Positions 25,248 to 33,499 of a DNA stretch of 39,132 nt are shown here, one piece after another; within the stretch, counting starts at the first letter, position 1, and each line of letters starts with the position of its first letter. The translations under genes were made by a program, and so were the position numbers. The notes under the pieces were generated by a model, which saw only the letters and a program-made list of their open reading frames with translations, was not told the origin of the DNA and did not search any database. The DNA is from Erysipelotrichaceae bacterium. GTDB taxonomy: Bacteria > Bacillota_I > Bacilli_A > Erysipelotrichales > Coprobacillaceae. The DNA is taken from contig JAJQFG010000132.1 of NCBI GenBank assembly GCA_021201315.1, positions 1 through 39,132 of the forward strand. The letters run 5' to 3'.

Positions 25248-27101
25248 ATGGCAAAAAAGAAAAATCAAGGAAAAAAGAAAGGAAATCAATATAAAAAAAA
25301 GAAAATGATTTCTAATATTCCAAATAAGAAAGATACACCAAAAATAGGAGATGGCATAGTAGAATATGAGGAAGGCATCACTGTAGGTGAATTAGCTGAA
25401 AAAATTGGTCAAACTCCTGCCAATGTGATTAAAGTATTATTTATGCTTGGTATTATGGTCACAATTAATTCTTCTTTAGATGATGAACAAATAGAGCTCA
25501 TTTGCATGGAATATGGCTATGAACCTAAGAAAAAAGTTGTAGTTAATGAAGTTAATTTTGAAGATATTGAAATTATTGATAATGAAGAAGATTTAGAAAG
25601 TCGTCCACCAGTTGTTACTATCATGGGACATGTTGATCATGGTAAAACTACATTATTGGATTATATCCGTAAATCACGCATTGTTGAAGGAGAATTTGGT
25701 GGTATTACACAACACATTGGTGCTTATCAAGTCAAAGTCAATGGTAAAAAAGTAACATTTTTAGATACACCTGGTCATGAAGCTTTTACTGCTATGCGTG
25801 CACGTGGTGCACAAGTAACGGATATTGTAATTATTGTAGTGGCTGCTGATGATGGTGTTATGCCTCAAACCAAAGAAGCAGTTGATCATGCTTTAGCTGC
25901 AAATGTTCCGATTGTAGTCGCAGTAAATAAAATTGATAAAGAAGGCGCTGATCCTGAAAGAATTAAGGTTGAAATGAGTGAACTTGGACTTATGCCAGAA
26001 GAATGGGGTGGCGATACAGTATATTGCAATATTTCCGCCAAAAAAGGTATTGGTGTGGATGAATTATTAGAAACACTTACTGTTGTTGCTGAGTTATCTG
26101 ATTTAAAAGCTAATCCAAAACGTTATGCTTATGGTAGTGTTATTGAAGGCCGTTTAGATAGGGGTAGAGGTCCAGTAGCAACTTTATTGGTTCAAAATGG
26201 AACATTACATGTTGGTGATCCTATTGTGGTTGGAACAGCTTTTGGGCGTGTTAGAAAAATGCTTAGCGATAATGGTCGAGAAATGCGTGAAGCTACACCT
26301 TCAACGCCAGTAGAAATTACAGGATTAAATGAAGTGCCTGTAGCTGGTGATAAATTTATGGTATTTGAATCTGAAAAGAAAGCTAGACATATTGGTGAAG
26401 AACGCCAAAAAGCGCGTCAAATTCAAGAACGTGGAACATCATCTGCAATGAGTTTGGATGATTTATTTAATCAACTAAAAGAAGGTGAAATTGTTGATTT
26501 AAATATCATTGTTAAAGCTGATGTTAATGGTACAGCAGAAGCTGTTAAAAGTTCTTTAGAAAAGATTAATATTGAAGGTGCACGTGTTAATGTTATTCGT
26601 TCTACTGTTGGTGCTATAAGTGAATCTGATATTTTATTAGCAAGTGCTTCTAAAGCTATTATTTATGGATTTAATGTTAGACCTGATGCGAATGTTAGAC
26701 GTAAAGCTGATGAAGAAGGTGTTGAAATTCGTCTTCATAATGTTATTTATAAAATGGTTGAAGAAATTGAAGCTGCTATGAAAGGTATGCTAGCTCCTGA
26801 ATTAGAAGAAGTTATTAGCGGTCAAGCAGAAATCAGACAAATTTATAAGGTTTCAAAAATTGGTAATATAGCTGGATGTATGGTAACAGATGGTTATATG
26901 CGTCGAGATAGTGGCATTCGTCTTATTCGCGATGGTGTTGTTATTTATGAAGGTAAAATGGCTTCATTAAGACGTTTTAAAGATGATGTTAAAGAAGTTT
27001 CTTCAGGTTATGAATGTGGTATTACGATTGAAAATTATAATGATATCAAAGAAGGAGATATTATTGAAGGCTATATCATGGAAGAAGTAGAAAGATCATA
27101 A
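25248..27101 (+). CDS. infB: Translation initiation factor IF-2
   Basis: 617 aa from the ATG at 25248; an ATG at 25242 gives two more residues. I prefer 25248 because AGGAGG (25233-25238) is 9 bases away rather than 3. A basic Lys-rich N-terminus and a single IF2-N domain (about 40-85, [20 protein letters not shown]) precede the GTPase domain ([12 protein letters not shown] near 124-135, [22 protein letters not shown]), domain II, domain III and C-terminal domain IV that binds fMet-tRNA. It is shorter than Bacillus IF-2, mainly at the N-terminus. Followed directly by rbfA. Confidence 0.98.
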   Translation: MAKKKNQGKKKGNQYKKKKMISNIPNKKDTPKIGDGIVEYEEGITVGELAEKIGQTPANVIKVLFMLGIMVTINSSLDDEQIELICMEYGYEPKKKVVVNEVNFEDIEIIDNEEDLESRPPVVTIMGHVDHGKTTLLDYIRKSRIVEGEFGGITQHIGAYQVKVNGKKVTFLDTPGHEAFTAMRARGAQVTDIVIIVVAADDGVMPQTKEAVDHALAANVPIVVAVNKIDKEGADPERIKVEMSELGLMPEEWGGDTVYCNISAKKGIGVDELLETLTVVAELSDLKANPKRYAYGSVIEGRLDRGRGPVATLLVQNGTLHVGDPIVVGTAFGRVRKMLSDNGREMREATPSTPVEITGLNEVPVAGDKFMVFESEKKARHIGEERQKARQIQERGTSSAMSLDDLFNQLKEGEIVDLNIIVKADVNGTAEAVKSSLEKINIEGARVNVIRSTVGAISESDILLASASKAIIYGFNVRPDANVRRKADEEGVEIRLHNVIYKMVEEIEAAMKGMLAPELEEVISGQAEIRQIYKVSKIGNIAGCMVTDGYMRRDSGIRLIRDGVVIYEGKMASLRRFKDDVKEVSSGYECGITIENYNDIKEGDIIEGYIMEEVERS

Positions 27102-27111
27102 GGAGGCAACG

Positions 27112-27450
27112 ATGACAGTAAAAAAAGATAAGTTGAATGCTACAATTATGCGTGAACTATCAGATATTATACAAAATGAAGTTAAAAATAAGGAAATAGG
27201 ATTTTGTACAATTACAGGTGTTGAAATTACCAGAGATAATTCTTATGCAAAAGTTTATGTTTCATTCTTATCATCTAATCCACAAAAAAAATTAGATGCC
27301 TTAGAAAGGTCAAAAGGATTTATCCGATCTGCTCTTTCTAAACGTTTGAGCATTCGTAGATGTCCAGAATTAATATTTGTGTTAGATACATCTATTGAAT
27401 ATGGTAATAAAATAGATTCTATTTTAAATAAACTTAATGAAGAGAAGTGA
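27112..27450 (+). CDS. rbfA: Ribosome-binding factor A
   Basis: 112 aa KH-like protein: N-terminal helix, CTITGVEITRDNSYAKVYVSF, LSIRRCPELIFVLD. It acts in late 30S maturation. Shine-Dalgarno AAGGAGG. It is the last gene of the operon: the terminator overlaps its stop codon, so truB and ribF, which follow in Bacillus, are not here. Confidence 0.96.
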   Translation: MTVKKDKLNATIMRELSDIIQNEVKNKEIGFCTITGVEITRDNSYAKVYVSFLSSNPQKKLDALERSKGFIRSALSKRLSIRRCPELIFVLDTSIEYGNKIDSILNKLNEEK

Positions 27451-27470
27451 GGTTAAAAACCTCATTTTTT
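27448..27470 (+). terminator. Terminator overlapping the rbfA stop codon
   Basis: TGAGGTT (27448-27454), loop AAA, AACCTCA (27458-27464), six T residues. The stop codon TGA is part of the stem. Confidence 0.88.
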
Positions 27471-27484
27471 ATATAAAGATATTA

Positions 27485-27513
27485 TTTTAAACTTTTAGAT
27501 GAAGTGCTATAAT
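27485..27513 (+). promoter_or_regulatory. Promoter upstream of nagA
   Basis: TTTTAA (27485-27490), 17-base spacer, TATAAT (27508-27513), 20 bases before nagA. The -35 is poor. Confidence 0.45.
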
Positions 27514-27533
27514 AAATTTAGGAGGATTTAAAA

Positions 27534-28664
27534 ATGGAAAAATGTATTGTGAACGGGAAGATTATATTAAAAGATGAAATTATTGACGCTAACGTTTTTA
27601 TCAAAGATAATATTATTAGTGAAATAAGTCAAAGAAATCCTACTAATGAAGAAATTATTGATGCACAAAATCTTTATGTAAGTCCTGGATTTATTGATGT
27701 TCATACGCACGGTCGTGGTGGCAGTGATGCTATGTATCCAACTTTTGATGATATCAATACTATCTCAAAAGCCACATTAAAAACTGGTGTTACGAGCTTT
27801 TTACCAACCACTATGACTATGCCAGTTGAAGATATCGCTAAAGCTATAGAAAATATTGATAATAGCAAGGATAAAGTAGAAGGTGCACAAATTTTAGGGA
27901 TTCATTTAGAAGGACCATTCTTCAATAAAAAATATAAAGGTGCACAAAGTGAAGAATGCATGATTTTACCTACAGTTGAAAACTATTTATCATTCGTTGG
28001 TAATCATCAAAACATCATCAGGAAAATATCTATTGCTCCTGAATTGGAACACTCAATAGAGTTAATAGAATATCTAAAAGACAAAAATACTATTGTTTCT
28101 ATTGGACATACCAATGCTACTTTTGAAGAAGCTCAAGCTGCTATTGATGCTGGGGCTACGAGTGGTACTCATACCTATAATGCCATGACACCTTTAACGC
28201 ATCGTCTACCTGGTGTTGTAGGAGCTATTATGCTTAATGATAGCGTTTATGCAGAATTAATATTAGATGGTATACATGTAAGTTTTCCAGCTGCTAAAAT
28301 ATTATTAAAAATGAAAGGCAAAGATAAATTAACATTAATAACTGATTCATTAGAAGCAGCAGGATTAGAAAATGGTACTTATCGTTTAGGAACCTATGAT
28401 GTTTATGTCAAAGATGGTGAAGCAAGATTAAAAGATGGTACTTTAGCTGGTAGCGTTTTAGCTTTAAATAAAGGGGTTAAAAATGCTTATGAGAATCTTG
28501 GTATAACTTTAAATGAAGCTGTTAATTTAGCAAGTTATAATCCTGCTCAAAGTCTTCATGAAGATAAATTAGGTGAAATTAAAGTAGGAAATTATGCTGA
28601 TATTATTTTCTTTGACGAAGAAATAGATATTCAAAAAGTCATGATAAAGGGACAAATTAAATAA
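27534..28664 (+). CDS. nagA: N-acetylglucosamine-6-phosphate deacetylase
   Basis: 376 aa amidohydrolase. PGFIDVHTHGRGGSDAM holds the first metal motif, HLEGPFF the substrate-binding Glu, SIGHTNATFEEA and SGTHTYNAMTP further ligands, and LITDSLEAAGL the catalytic Asp region. It deacetylates GlcNAc-6-P to GlcN-6-P in amino-sugar catabolism and cell-wall recycling. nagB is not in the window. Shine-Dalgarno AGGAGG. Confidence 0.97.
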   Translation: MEKCIVNGKIILKDEIIDANVFIKDNIISEISQRNPTNEEIIDAQNLYVSPGFIDVHTHGRGGSDAMYPTFDDINTISKATLKTGVTSFLPTTMTMPVEDIAKAIENIDNSKDKVEGAQILGIHLEGPFFNKKYKGAQSEECMILPTVENYLSFVGNHQNIIRKISIAPELEHSIELIEYLKDKNTIVSIGHTNATFEEAQAAIDAGATSGTHTYNAMTPLTHRLPGVVGAIMLNDSVYAELILDGIHVSFPAAKILLKMKGKDKLTLITDSLEAAGLENGTYRLGTYDVYVKDGEARLKDGTLAGSVLALNKGVKNAYENLGITLNEAVNLASYNPAQSLHEDKLGEIKVGNYADIIFFDEEIDIQKVMIKGQIK

Positions 28665-28675
28665 GGAGAAGAAAA

Positions 28676-29554
28676 ATGACAATATTAAAAAATGAATTTT
28701 TAGAAGTTGAATTAAATCCAAAAGGTGCTGAAATTATTAAAATTATTGGTATGCAAGATAACATCAACTATATGTGGAAAAGAGATGCCTCTCTATGGGC
28801 TAATAGTGCGCCTATTCTTTTTCCAATTGTAGGTGCATTACAAAATAATGAATGTAGAATTGATGGTAAAACATATACAATGACACAACATGGTTTTTCT
28901 CGTCATAATGTTTATGAAACACATCAACAATCTGATACTTGTGTAGAATTTGAATTAACACCAAATGAAGAAATTTTAAAACAATATCCATACTTATTTG
29001 ATTTAAAAATTATTTATACACTGAAAGATAATCAATTAGAATGTCGTAATATCGTAACTAATACAGATAATCGAACAATCTATTTCCAAATCGGAGGACA
29101 TCCTGCTTTTGCATGTCCATTTATGGAAAATGAATCAAGTAATGATTATTATGTAGAATTTGAACAAAACGAATCTTTATATCAAAAAATCATTGATGTT
29201 GAAAGAAAAGGTATGTCTCATAATACAAGATTATTATTTGACAATGAAAAACGTTTCTTTGTACGTCAGGAATTATTTAATAATGATGCAATTGTTGTTA
29301 AAGATTTTAAATCATCATATGTTACATTGAAATCTTTAAATCATAATAAATCATTAAGATTTTATATGGAAAACTATGATCATCTTGGTATTTGGGCTAG
29401 TAAGCATGTAGGTGGTTTATTAGCTATTGAACCATGGGTTGGACATAGTGATTATGTTGATTTTGCTGGTGAATTCAAAGAAAAAGAAAGTGTTGTTGCT
29501 TTAGATAAAGGTGCTACATTTGAATGTAAATTTGTGGTAGAAATCAACCAATAA
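28676..29554 (+). CDS. Aldose 1-epimerase family protein, LacX-like
   Basis: 292 aa, galactose-mutarotase-like beta-sandwich. YMWKRDASLWANSAPILFPI, then a TMTQHGFSRHN segment, FQIGGHPAF, and a late LLAIEPWVGHSD block match the LacX branch. It would speed anomer interconversion of a hexose or hexose phosphate; the natural sugar cannot be read from the sequence. It starts 12 bases after nagA with AAGGAGAAG, so the two are probably co-transcribed. Confidence 0.9.
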   Translation: MTILKNEFLEVELNPKGAEIIKIIGMQDNINYMWKRDASLWANSAPILFPIVGALQNNECRIDGKTYTMTQHGFSRHNVYETHQQSDTCVEFELTPNEEILKQYPYLFDLKIIYTLKDNQLECRNIVTNTDNRTIYFQIGGHPAFACPFMENESSNDYYVEFEQNESLYQKIIDVERKGMSHNTRLLFDNEKRFFVRQELFNNDAIVVKDFKSSYVTLKSLNHNKSLRFYMENYDHLGIWASKHVGGLLAIEPWVGHSDYVDFAGEFKEKESVVALDKGATFECKFVVEINQ

Positions 29555-29592
29555 TGACAAATTACTCATAATATATGATTTATCATATCATT

Positions 29593-29763
29593 ATGAAAAT
29601 CAAAATTATAGAAAAAACACATGAATTAGATTTACAAGATGCTTTAAATGATTTTATAGAAGAAACTAATCCCCATATATTATCTTTACATTATGGTGTG
29701 GCTCTTACAAGTCATTTAGGAGAATTAGAATATAGTTTTAGTTGTTTAATTGTATATTCATAA
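29593..29763 (+). CDS. Cse60-like small sporulation protein
   Basis: 56 aa from the ATG at 29593 (MKIKIIEKTHELDLQDALND). An in-frame ATG at 29575 would add six residues; neither has a good ribosome site. A beta strand, a helix (DLQDALNDFIEE), and two strands ending FSCLIVYS match the pattern of Bacillus Cse60, a sigma-E-controlled protein of about 60 aa of unknown biochemical role. The match is by eye over a short sequence. It follows the epimerase by 38 bases. Confidence 0.6.
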   Translation: MKIKIIEKTHELDLQDALNDFIEETNPHILSLHYGVALTSHLGELEYSFSCLIVYS

Positions 29764-29798
29764 AATTTTTGTCCATCATAATGATGGAGGTGATCATC

Positions 29799-29951
29799 AT
29801 GGCTAAGGATGTGAAATGTAGCGTAGATTCATGTCAGTATTATTGTGATGGTTTATGTGAAGCAAGTTGTATTAAAGTAGGTACTTGTCACTGTAAAGAA
29901 GCACATGATATCGATCAAACATCTTGTGATACATTTAAGTGTAAATCTTAA
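29799..29951 (+). CDS. DUF1540 cysteine-rich small protein
   Basis: 50 aa from the ATG at 29799, which has GATGGAGGTGAT upstream. Eight cysteines: CSVDSCQYYCDGLCEASC, then GTCHC and SCDTFKC. The CSVDSC spacing and the closing DQTSCDTFK are typical of DUF1540, which is probably a metal-binding module with unknown function; many spore formers carry it. Confidence 0.85.
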   Translation: MAKDVKCSVDSCQYYCDGLCEASCIKVGTCHCKEAHDIDQTSCDTFKCKS

Positions 29952-29956
29952 CGATT

Positions 29957-29979
29957 AAGGCTTTTAAAGCCTTTTTCTT
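29957..29979 (+). terminator. Terminator after the DUF1540 gene
   Basis: The palindrome AAGGCTTTTAAAGCCTT (29957-29973) runs into a T-rich tail. Confidence 0.8.
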
Positions 29980-29991
29980 TACTTTTAAAAA

Positions 29992-30000
29992 TGTTATAAT
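29992..30000 (+). promoter_or_regulatory. Extended -10 promoter for the lipoprotein operon
   Basis: TGTTATAAT (29992-30000) is an extended -10 with TG one base before TATAAT, 15 bases before the lipoprotein gene. No clear -35. Confidence 0.45.
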
Positions 30001-30015
30001 AACTTCGGTGATGAT

Positions 30016-30477
30016 ATGAAAAAAATAATATTAATACTATCTGTATTGTTTTTAACAGCTTGTAGTACTTCTAATGATATATCTTATGATTCATATTATG
30101 AAATAAAAGATAGACTTGCTAGTCAAAGTGAATTCTCTCAAGATTATCCATTTAATGTTGATGTTATCTATAATGAAATAGATGATTATTATCGATATGA
30201 TGTCGTTATTGATGAACCACAAGAAAACATGTATAGTATTATAGCCATGGCCTATTGTAATGAAGACAATGCAACATGCCCTGTAATAGGTTTATTTGAT
30301 GATGAACCTTATCATTTAATTGTTGATGTCATTGATAAAGAAAATAACTACTATAAAGGTATTCAATTATCAGGGACAACATCTCAAAAAACAACTATAA
30401 AAATTTATATCAGTTATTATTTAGATGAAAATAATACTGAGTTTCAAGAATATTATATTGAGGTAAACAATTCATGA
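30016..30477 (+). CDS. Small lipoprotein of unknown function
   Basis: 153 aa. A lipoprotein signal peptide with lipobox LTAC (lipidated Cys16) follows a short basic n-region. The mature part is Tyr- and Asp-rich with alternating strands, and two further cysteines (in YCNEDNATC) could form a disulfide. I do not recognise the family. It overlaps the following pseudouridine synthase gene by ATGA, a coupling with no obvious functional meaning. Confidence 0.88.
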   Translation: MKKIILILSVLFLTACSTSNDISYDSYYEIKDRLASQSEFSQDYPFNVDVIYNEIDDYYRYDVVIDEPQENMYSIIAMAYCNEDNATCPVIGLFDDEPYHLIVDVIDKENNYYKGIQLSGTTSQKTTIKIYISYYLDENNTEFQEYYIEVNNS

Positions 30478-31193
30478 GATTAGATAAATTATTAGCACAT
30501 AGTGGTTATGGAACTCGTAAAGAAGTCAAAAGCTACATACGTCAAGGGTTAGTTAGTGTCAATGGAAATATTATCAAAAAAGATGATTATCATGTTGATC
30601 AGCATCTAGATAAAATCATGATAGATGGGGAATATGTTAACTATGAAGAATATGTTTATTATATGCTAAATAAACCTGCTGGCTATGTAAGTGCGACGAC
30701 AGATAATCGTTATCCTACAGTTGTTGAACTTATCGATGATTATTATCGAGATGATTTGTTTCCAATTGGACGTTTAGATATAGACACAGAAGGATTATTA
30801 ATTTTAAGCAATGATGGCAAACTATCGCATGAATTATTATCACCAAAAAAACATTGTCCAAAAATCTATTATGCTAGAGTTAAAGGGATTGTAGATGAAA
30901 ATGATATTGAATTATTTATGAAAGGTATTCAATTAGAAGATTTTACTTGTCAAAGTTCAATTTTAAAAATTATAAATATTAATAATGGTATAAGCGAAGT
31001 CACTGTTGAGATATATGAAGGAAAATTTCATCAGATAAAACGAATGTTTCTTTCCCTTGGTAAAGAAGTTCTTTATTTAAAACGTCTGCAAATGAATAAC
31101 CTTAAATTAGATGAAAATTTAAAAATAGGGCAATATCGCCGATTAACTGATGAAGAATTAAATAGATTAAAGAATCAATCTGTGATACAATAA
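30474..31193 (+). CDS. RsuA/RluB-family rRNA pseudouridine synthase
   Basis: 239 aa. An N-terminal S4 RNA-binding domain (MRLDKLLAHSGYGTRKEVK) is followed by the catalytic domain, with YYMLNKPAGYVS and GRLDIDTEGLL, where Asp102 is the catalytic residue. The size fits RsuA (16S rRNA U516) better than RluB, but the target cannot be read from sequence alone. Confidence 0.93.
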   Translation: MRLDKLLAHSGYGTRKEVKSYIRQGLVSVNGNIIKKDDYHVDQHLDKIMIDGEYVNYEEYVYYMLNKPAGYVSATTDNRYPTVVELIDDYYRDDLFPIGRLDIDTEGLLILSNDGKLSHELLSPKKHCPKIYYARVKGIVDENDIELFMKGIQLEDFTCQSSILKIININNGISEVTVEIYEGKFHQIKRMFLSLGKEVLYLKRLQMNNLKLDENLKIGQYRRLTDEELNRLKNQSVIQ

Positions 31194-31208
31194 TACTATG
31201 GAGGAAAT

Positions 31209-31853
31209 ATGAGACTAAGAAATAATCCTAATGCTTATGAAATATTAGAGCAATATAAAGATTATTATATTAATAATAATACTCAATATATTGGAAAATG
31301 GTCAAAATTATTTGATAATGATCATCCAATATATATTGAAATAGGTATGGGAAAAGGTGATTTTATTATTGAAAATGCTTTACGTTATCCAGAAATTAAT
31401 TTTATAGGAATTGAGAAATATCCAAGTGTACTAGTAAAAGCAGTTAAAAAATTAGATGAAGTGAAACTGGATAATTTAAAAATAATCAATGTTGATGCCA
31501 ATAATTTAAATGATATTTTTGCTGAAAATGAGGTAGATCGTATTTATTTAAATTTTTCTGATCCTTGGCCAAAACGTAAACATGCTAAAAGACGTTTAAC
31601 TGCAAAGAGTTTTTTAGAAATATATAAACATATATTAAAAAATAATGGTGAAATTATTTTAAAAACAGATAATCGTATTTTATTTGAATATACTTTATTA
31701 TCTATGAATCAATTTGGTATGAATTTTATTGATGTATGTCTTGATTTACATCATGCTGAAGGCTATGAAGATAATATTCAAAGTGAATATGAAAGAAAAT
31801 TTTCACCATATGGTCCTATATATCGTATTGAAACCACATTTAAAGGAGAGTAG
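31209..31853 (+). CDS. trmB: tRNA (guanine-N7-)-methyltransferase
   Basis: 214 aa, class I SAM-dependent fold. EIGMGKGDFI is the SAM-binding glycine motif, FIGIEKYPSVL the acidic ribose-binding strand, and NFSDPWPKRKHAKRRL the TrmB signature. It makes m7G46 in the tRNA variable loop. Shine-Dalgarno GGAGG. Confidence 0.97.
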   Translation: MRLRNNPNAYEILEQYKDYYINNNTQYIGKWSKLFDNDHPIYIEIGMGKGDFIIENALRYPEINFIGIEKYPSVLVKAVKKLDEVKLDNLKIINVDANNLNDIFAENEVDRIYLNFSDPWPKRKHAKRRLTAKSFLEIYKHILKNNGEIILKTDNRILFEYTLLSMNQFGMNFIDVCLDLHHAEGYEDNIQSEYERKFSPYGPIYRIETTFKGE

Positions 31854-31856
31854 AAT

Positions 31857-32177
31857 ATGGATAATTTAATTAAAATTACTAATTTAGAAGATTATAACAA
31901 AGCTATTTTAGGTCAATCAATGATTGTTTTTTCAACAACATGGTGCCCAGATTGTCATTTTTTAAAAACCTTTATCAATGAATTAGTTGATGAAAACAAA
32001 GAGTGGACATTCTATTATATAGATAGGGATGAAATGGTTGATTTATGTATTGATTTAGAAATTCTTGGTATTCCATCTTTTATTGCATATAAAGATGGAA
32101 TAGAAGTTTCAAGATTAGTGAATAAGTTAAGAAAAACCAAGAGTGAGATTCAGTATTTTATTGATAGTATTGAATAA
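31857..32177 (+). CDS. Thioredoxin-like protein
   Basis: 106 aa thioredoxin fold with active site WCPDC (Cys30, Cys33) and a cis-Pro loop LGIPSFIAYKDG. No signal peptide, so cytoplasmic. The CPDC centre differs from the CGPC of housekeeping thioredoxin, so it may be a dedicated reductase or chaperone-like variant. Starts 3 bases after trmB. Confidence 0.9.
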   Translation: MDNLIKITNLEDYNKAILGQSMIVFSTTWCPDCHFLKTFINELVDENKEWTFYYIDRDEMVDLCIDLEILGIPSFIAYKDGIEVSRLVNKLRKTKSEIQYFIDSIE

Positions 32178-32224
32178 AAAAAGTACTAAAGTTTAATTAA
32201 TGGCTTTTTAAGGAGGAATAAGAA

Positions 32225-32872
32225 ATGTTTAAAAATTTTTTTGCTCATGATGAAGAAGATGATATTTATGAAACAGTTGATACGATGGCTGAACAACGTC
32301 GTAAGGAGAAGTTTAGTGAACCTTTAATTTATCCAAGTCATGAAGATAAAGAAGAAAAAACTGATGAAAAAGTAGAAGTCAAGAAAGAAAAAATTAAAAG
32401 TAAACCAATTGTAGAAACAGAATCCACATATGAAATGACTGAAATCATTTCGCCAATGACAGGAATCAAAAAAGATCCTAATGCTAAAGTTAAGGCTGTA
32501 AAAGTAGAAAAACCAAAAAAGCCTAAAAAACAGGATGACCAACTTATTCCTATTATAAGTCCATATTATGGTATCTATGAAAAAGAAGAACCAAAAGAAA
32601 AAGAATATGAACAAAAAATCAAAAAAGTAGAAACGATTAAAGAAGAAACTCATGATGAACATTCAATTAAAGAAAGTGTTGATAGCAACCTAAGAAATAT
32701 TGCAGAGATAGTTGAGGATCAACAAGATGAACTTAAAATCATTGAAGAAAGAACAGGTGAATTTAAGTTAGATTTTAAAAAAGATGATCAAGATTCTTTT
32801 ATAGATGAAATTGATGATTCTATGAGTTTGGATGAACTTATGAGTCTTTATGAAAAGAAATTTAAAGACTAA
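32225..32872 (+). CDS. Disordered charged protein with twin ISP-x-x-GI motifs
   Basis: 215 aa, unknown. The N-terminus (MFKNFFAHDEEDDIYE) is a short aromatic helix followed by acids, like the membrane-binding start of SepF but without the SepF core. The middle is Lys/Glu-rich and probably unstructured. It holds two copies of a short motif: EIISPMTGIKK (about residues 73-83) and PIISPYYGIYEK (about 107-118). The C-terminus SMSLDELMSLYEKKF looks like an interaction helix. Two peptide motifs on a flexible chain suggest a scaffold or adaptor, which is inference only. Shine-Dalgarno AAGGAGG; the stop overlaps the acpS start. Confidence 0.85.
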   Translation: MFKNFFAHDEEDDIYETVDTMAEQRRKEKFSEPLIYPSHEDKEEKTDEKVEVKKEKIKSKPIVETESTYEMTEIISPMTGIKKDPNAKVKAVKVEKPKKPKKQDDQLIPIISPYYGIYEKEEPKEKEYEQKIKKVETIKEETHDEHSIKESVDSNLRNIAEIVEDQQDELKIIEERTGEFKLDFKKDDQDSFIDEIDDSMSLDELMSLYEKKFKD

Positions 32873-33198
32873 TGCAAGGGATTGGTGTTGATATTATAGA
32901 ACTTGATCGTTTGAATTTATCTCATGAAAGTTTTATACATAAGGTTTTAACTGATAAGGAATTTCAGGTTTATAGCTCACTTAAAAGTGATCAACGAAAA
33001 AAAGAATATTTAGGCGGACGCTTTGCTGCAAAGGAAGCTTATTTAAAAGCTAAAAGAAAAGGATTAGGAGAAATAAGTTTTCAACAAATTGAAATATTGA
33101 ATGATGATACAGGTTGTCCTTATCTTAATGACAAACAAGCTCTAATTTCAATATCTCATGAAAAAAATTATGCAATTGCATTTGTTATTATAAAATAA
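32872..33198 (+). CDS. acpS: Holo-[acyl-carrier-protein] synthase
   Basis: 108 aa, short form. GIGVDIIELDRL carries the metal-binding Asp7, and GGRFAAKEAYLKA carries Glu55. It transfers 4'-phosphopantetheine from CoA to ACP. The start overlaps the previous stop by one base (TAATG), so it is translationally coupled. Confidence 0.95.
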   Translation: MQGIGVDIIELDRLNLSHESFIHKVLTDKEFQVYSSLKSDQRKKEYLGGRFAAKEAYLKAKRKGLGEISFQQIEILNDDTGCPYLNDKQALISISHEKNYAIAFVIIK

Positions 33199-33223
33199 AA
33201 AATAGATGAAATCATCTATTTTT
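33198..33223. terminator. Bidirectional terminator between acpS and the minus-strand gene
   Basis: AAAAATAGATG (33198-33208), loop AAAT, CATCTATTTTT (33213-33223). Flanking T runs on both strands suit convergent genes; it overlaps both stop codons. Confidence 0.85.
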
Positions 33224-33410
33224 CTTTACGTTCAATAATACGATCAATACCATATCCTATAGTTCTAAAAAGAAATATAATAACTACCCCAGCTACAGTA
33301 TATAAATCATTAAAACCCATAATAAGATTAACAATGATAAGACCAAATCCAATAAATAAACCTATTGATGTCATCATATTCATATATTTTGTATTCTTTA
33401 ATTCGTTCAT
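33216..33410 (-). CDS. Small two-helix membrane protein
   Basis: 64 aa, minus strand. Two hydrophobic segments (TSIGLFIGFGLIIVNLIMGF and TVAGVVIIFLF) with a charged tail IDRIIERKEK. The start has GAGGTGA 5 bases upstream, and a full promoter precedes it, so the gene is real despite being the only minus-strand one. Unknown function; I do not recognise a family. Confidence 0.8.
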   Translation of the reverse strand: MNELKNTKYMNMMTSIGLFIGFGLIIVNLIMGFNDLYTVAGVVIIFLFRTIGYGIDRIIERKEK

Positions 33411-33438
33411 TATTTCACCTCATTTTTAATTAATTTTT

Positions 33439-33466
33439 ATTATAACATCTTTTCTTATTTTTGCAA
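33439..33466 (-). promoter_or_regulatory. Promoter for the minus-strand membrane protein
   Basis: On the minus strand: TTGCAA (33466-33461), 16-base spacer, TATAAT (33444-33439) with an upstream TG (extended -10). Confidence 0.7.
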
Positions 33467-33469
33467 TAC

Positions 33470-33478
33470 TGTTATAAT
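33470..33478 (+). promoter_or_regulatory. Divergent extended -10 promoter for the HAD gene
   Basis: TGTTATAAT (33470-33478), 21 bases before the HAD start. Its upstream region overlaps the minus-strand promoter, whose TTGCAA is itself a palindrome. Confidence 0.55.
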
Positions 33479-33499
33479 TCCAAAGTAAGGAGTGGTATT

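Noticed and set aside
32324-32662. Phe-rich minus-strand frame
   Set aside because: Antisense reading of the GAA/AAA-rich disordered protein gene; low complexity, no start signal.
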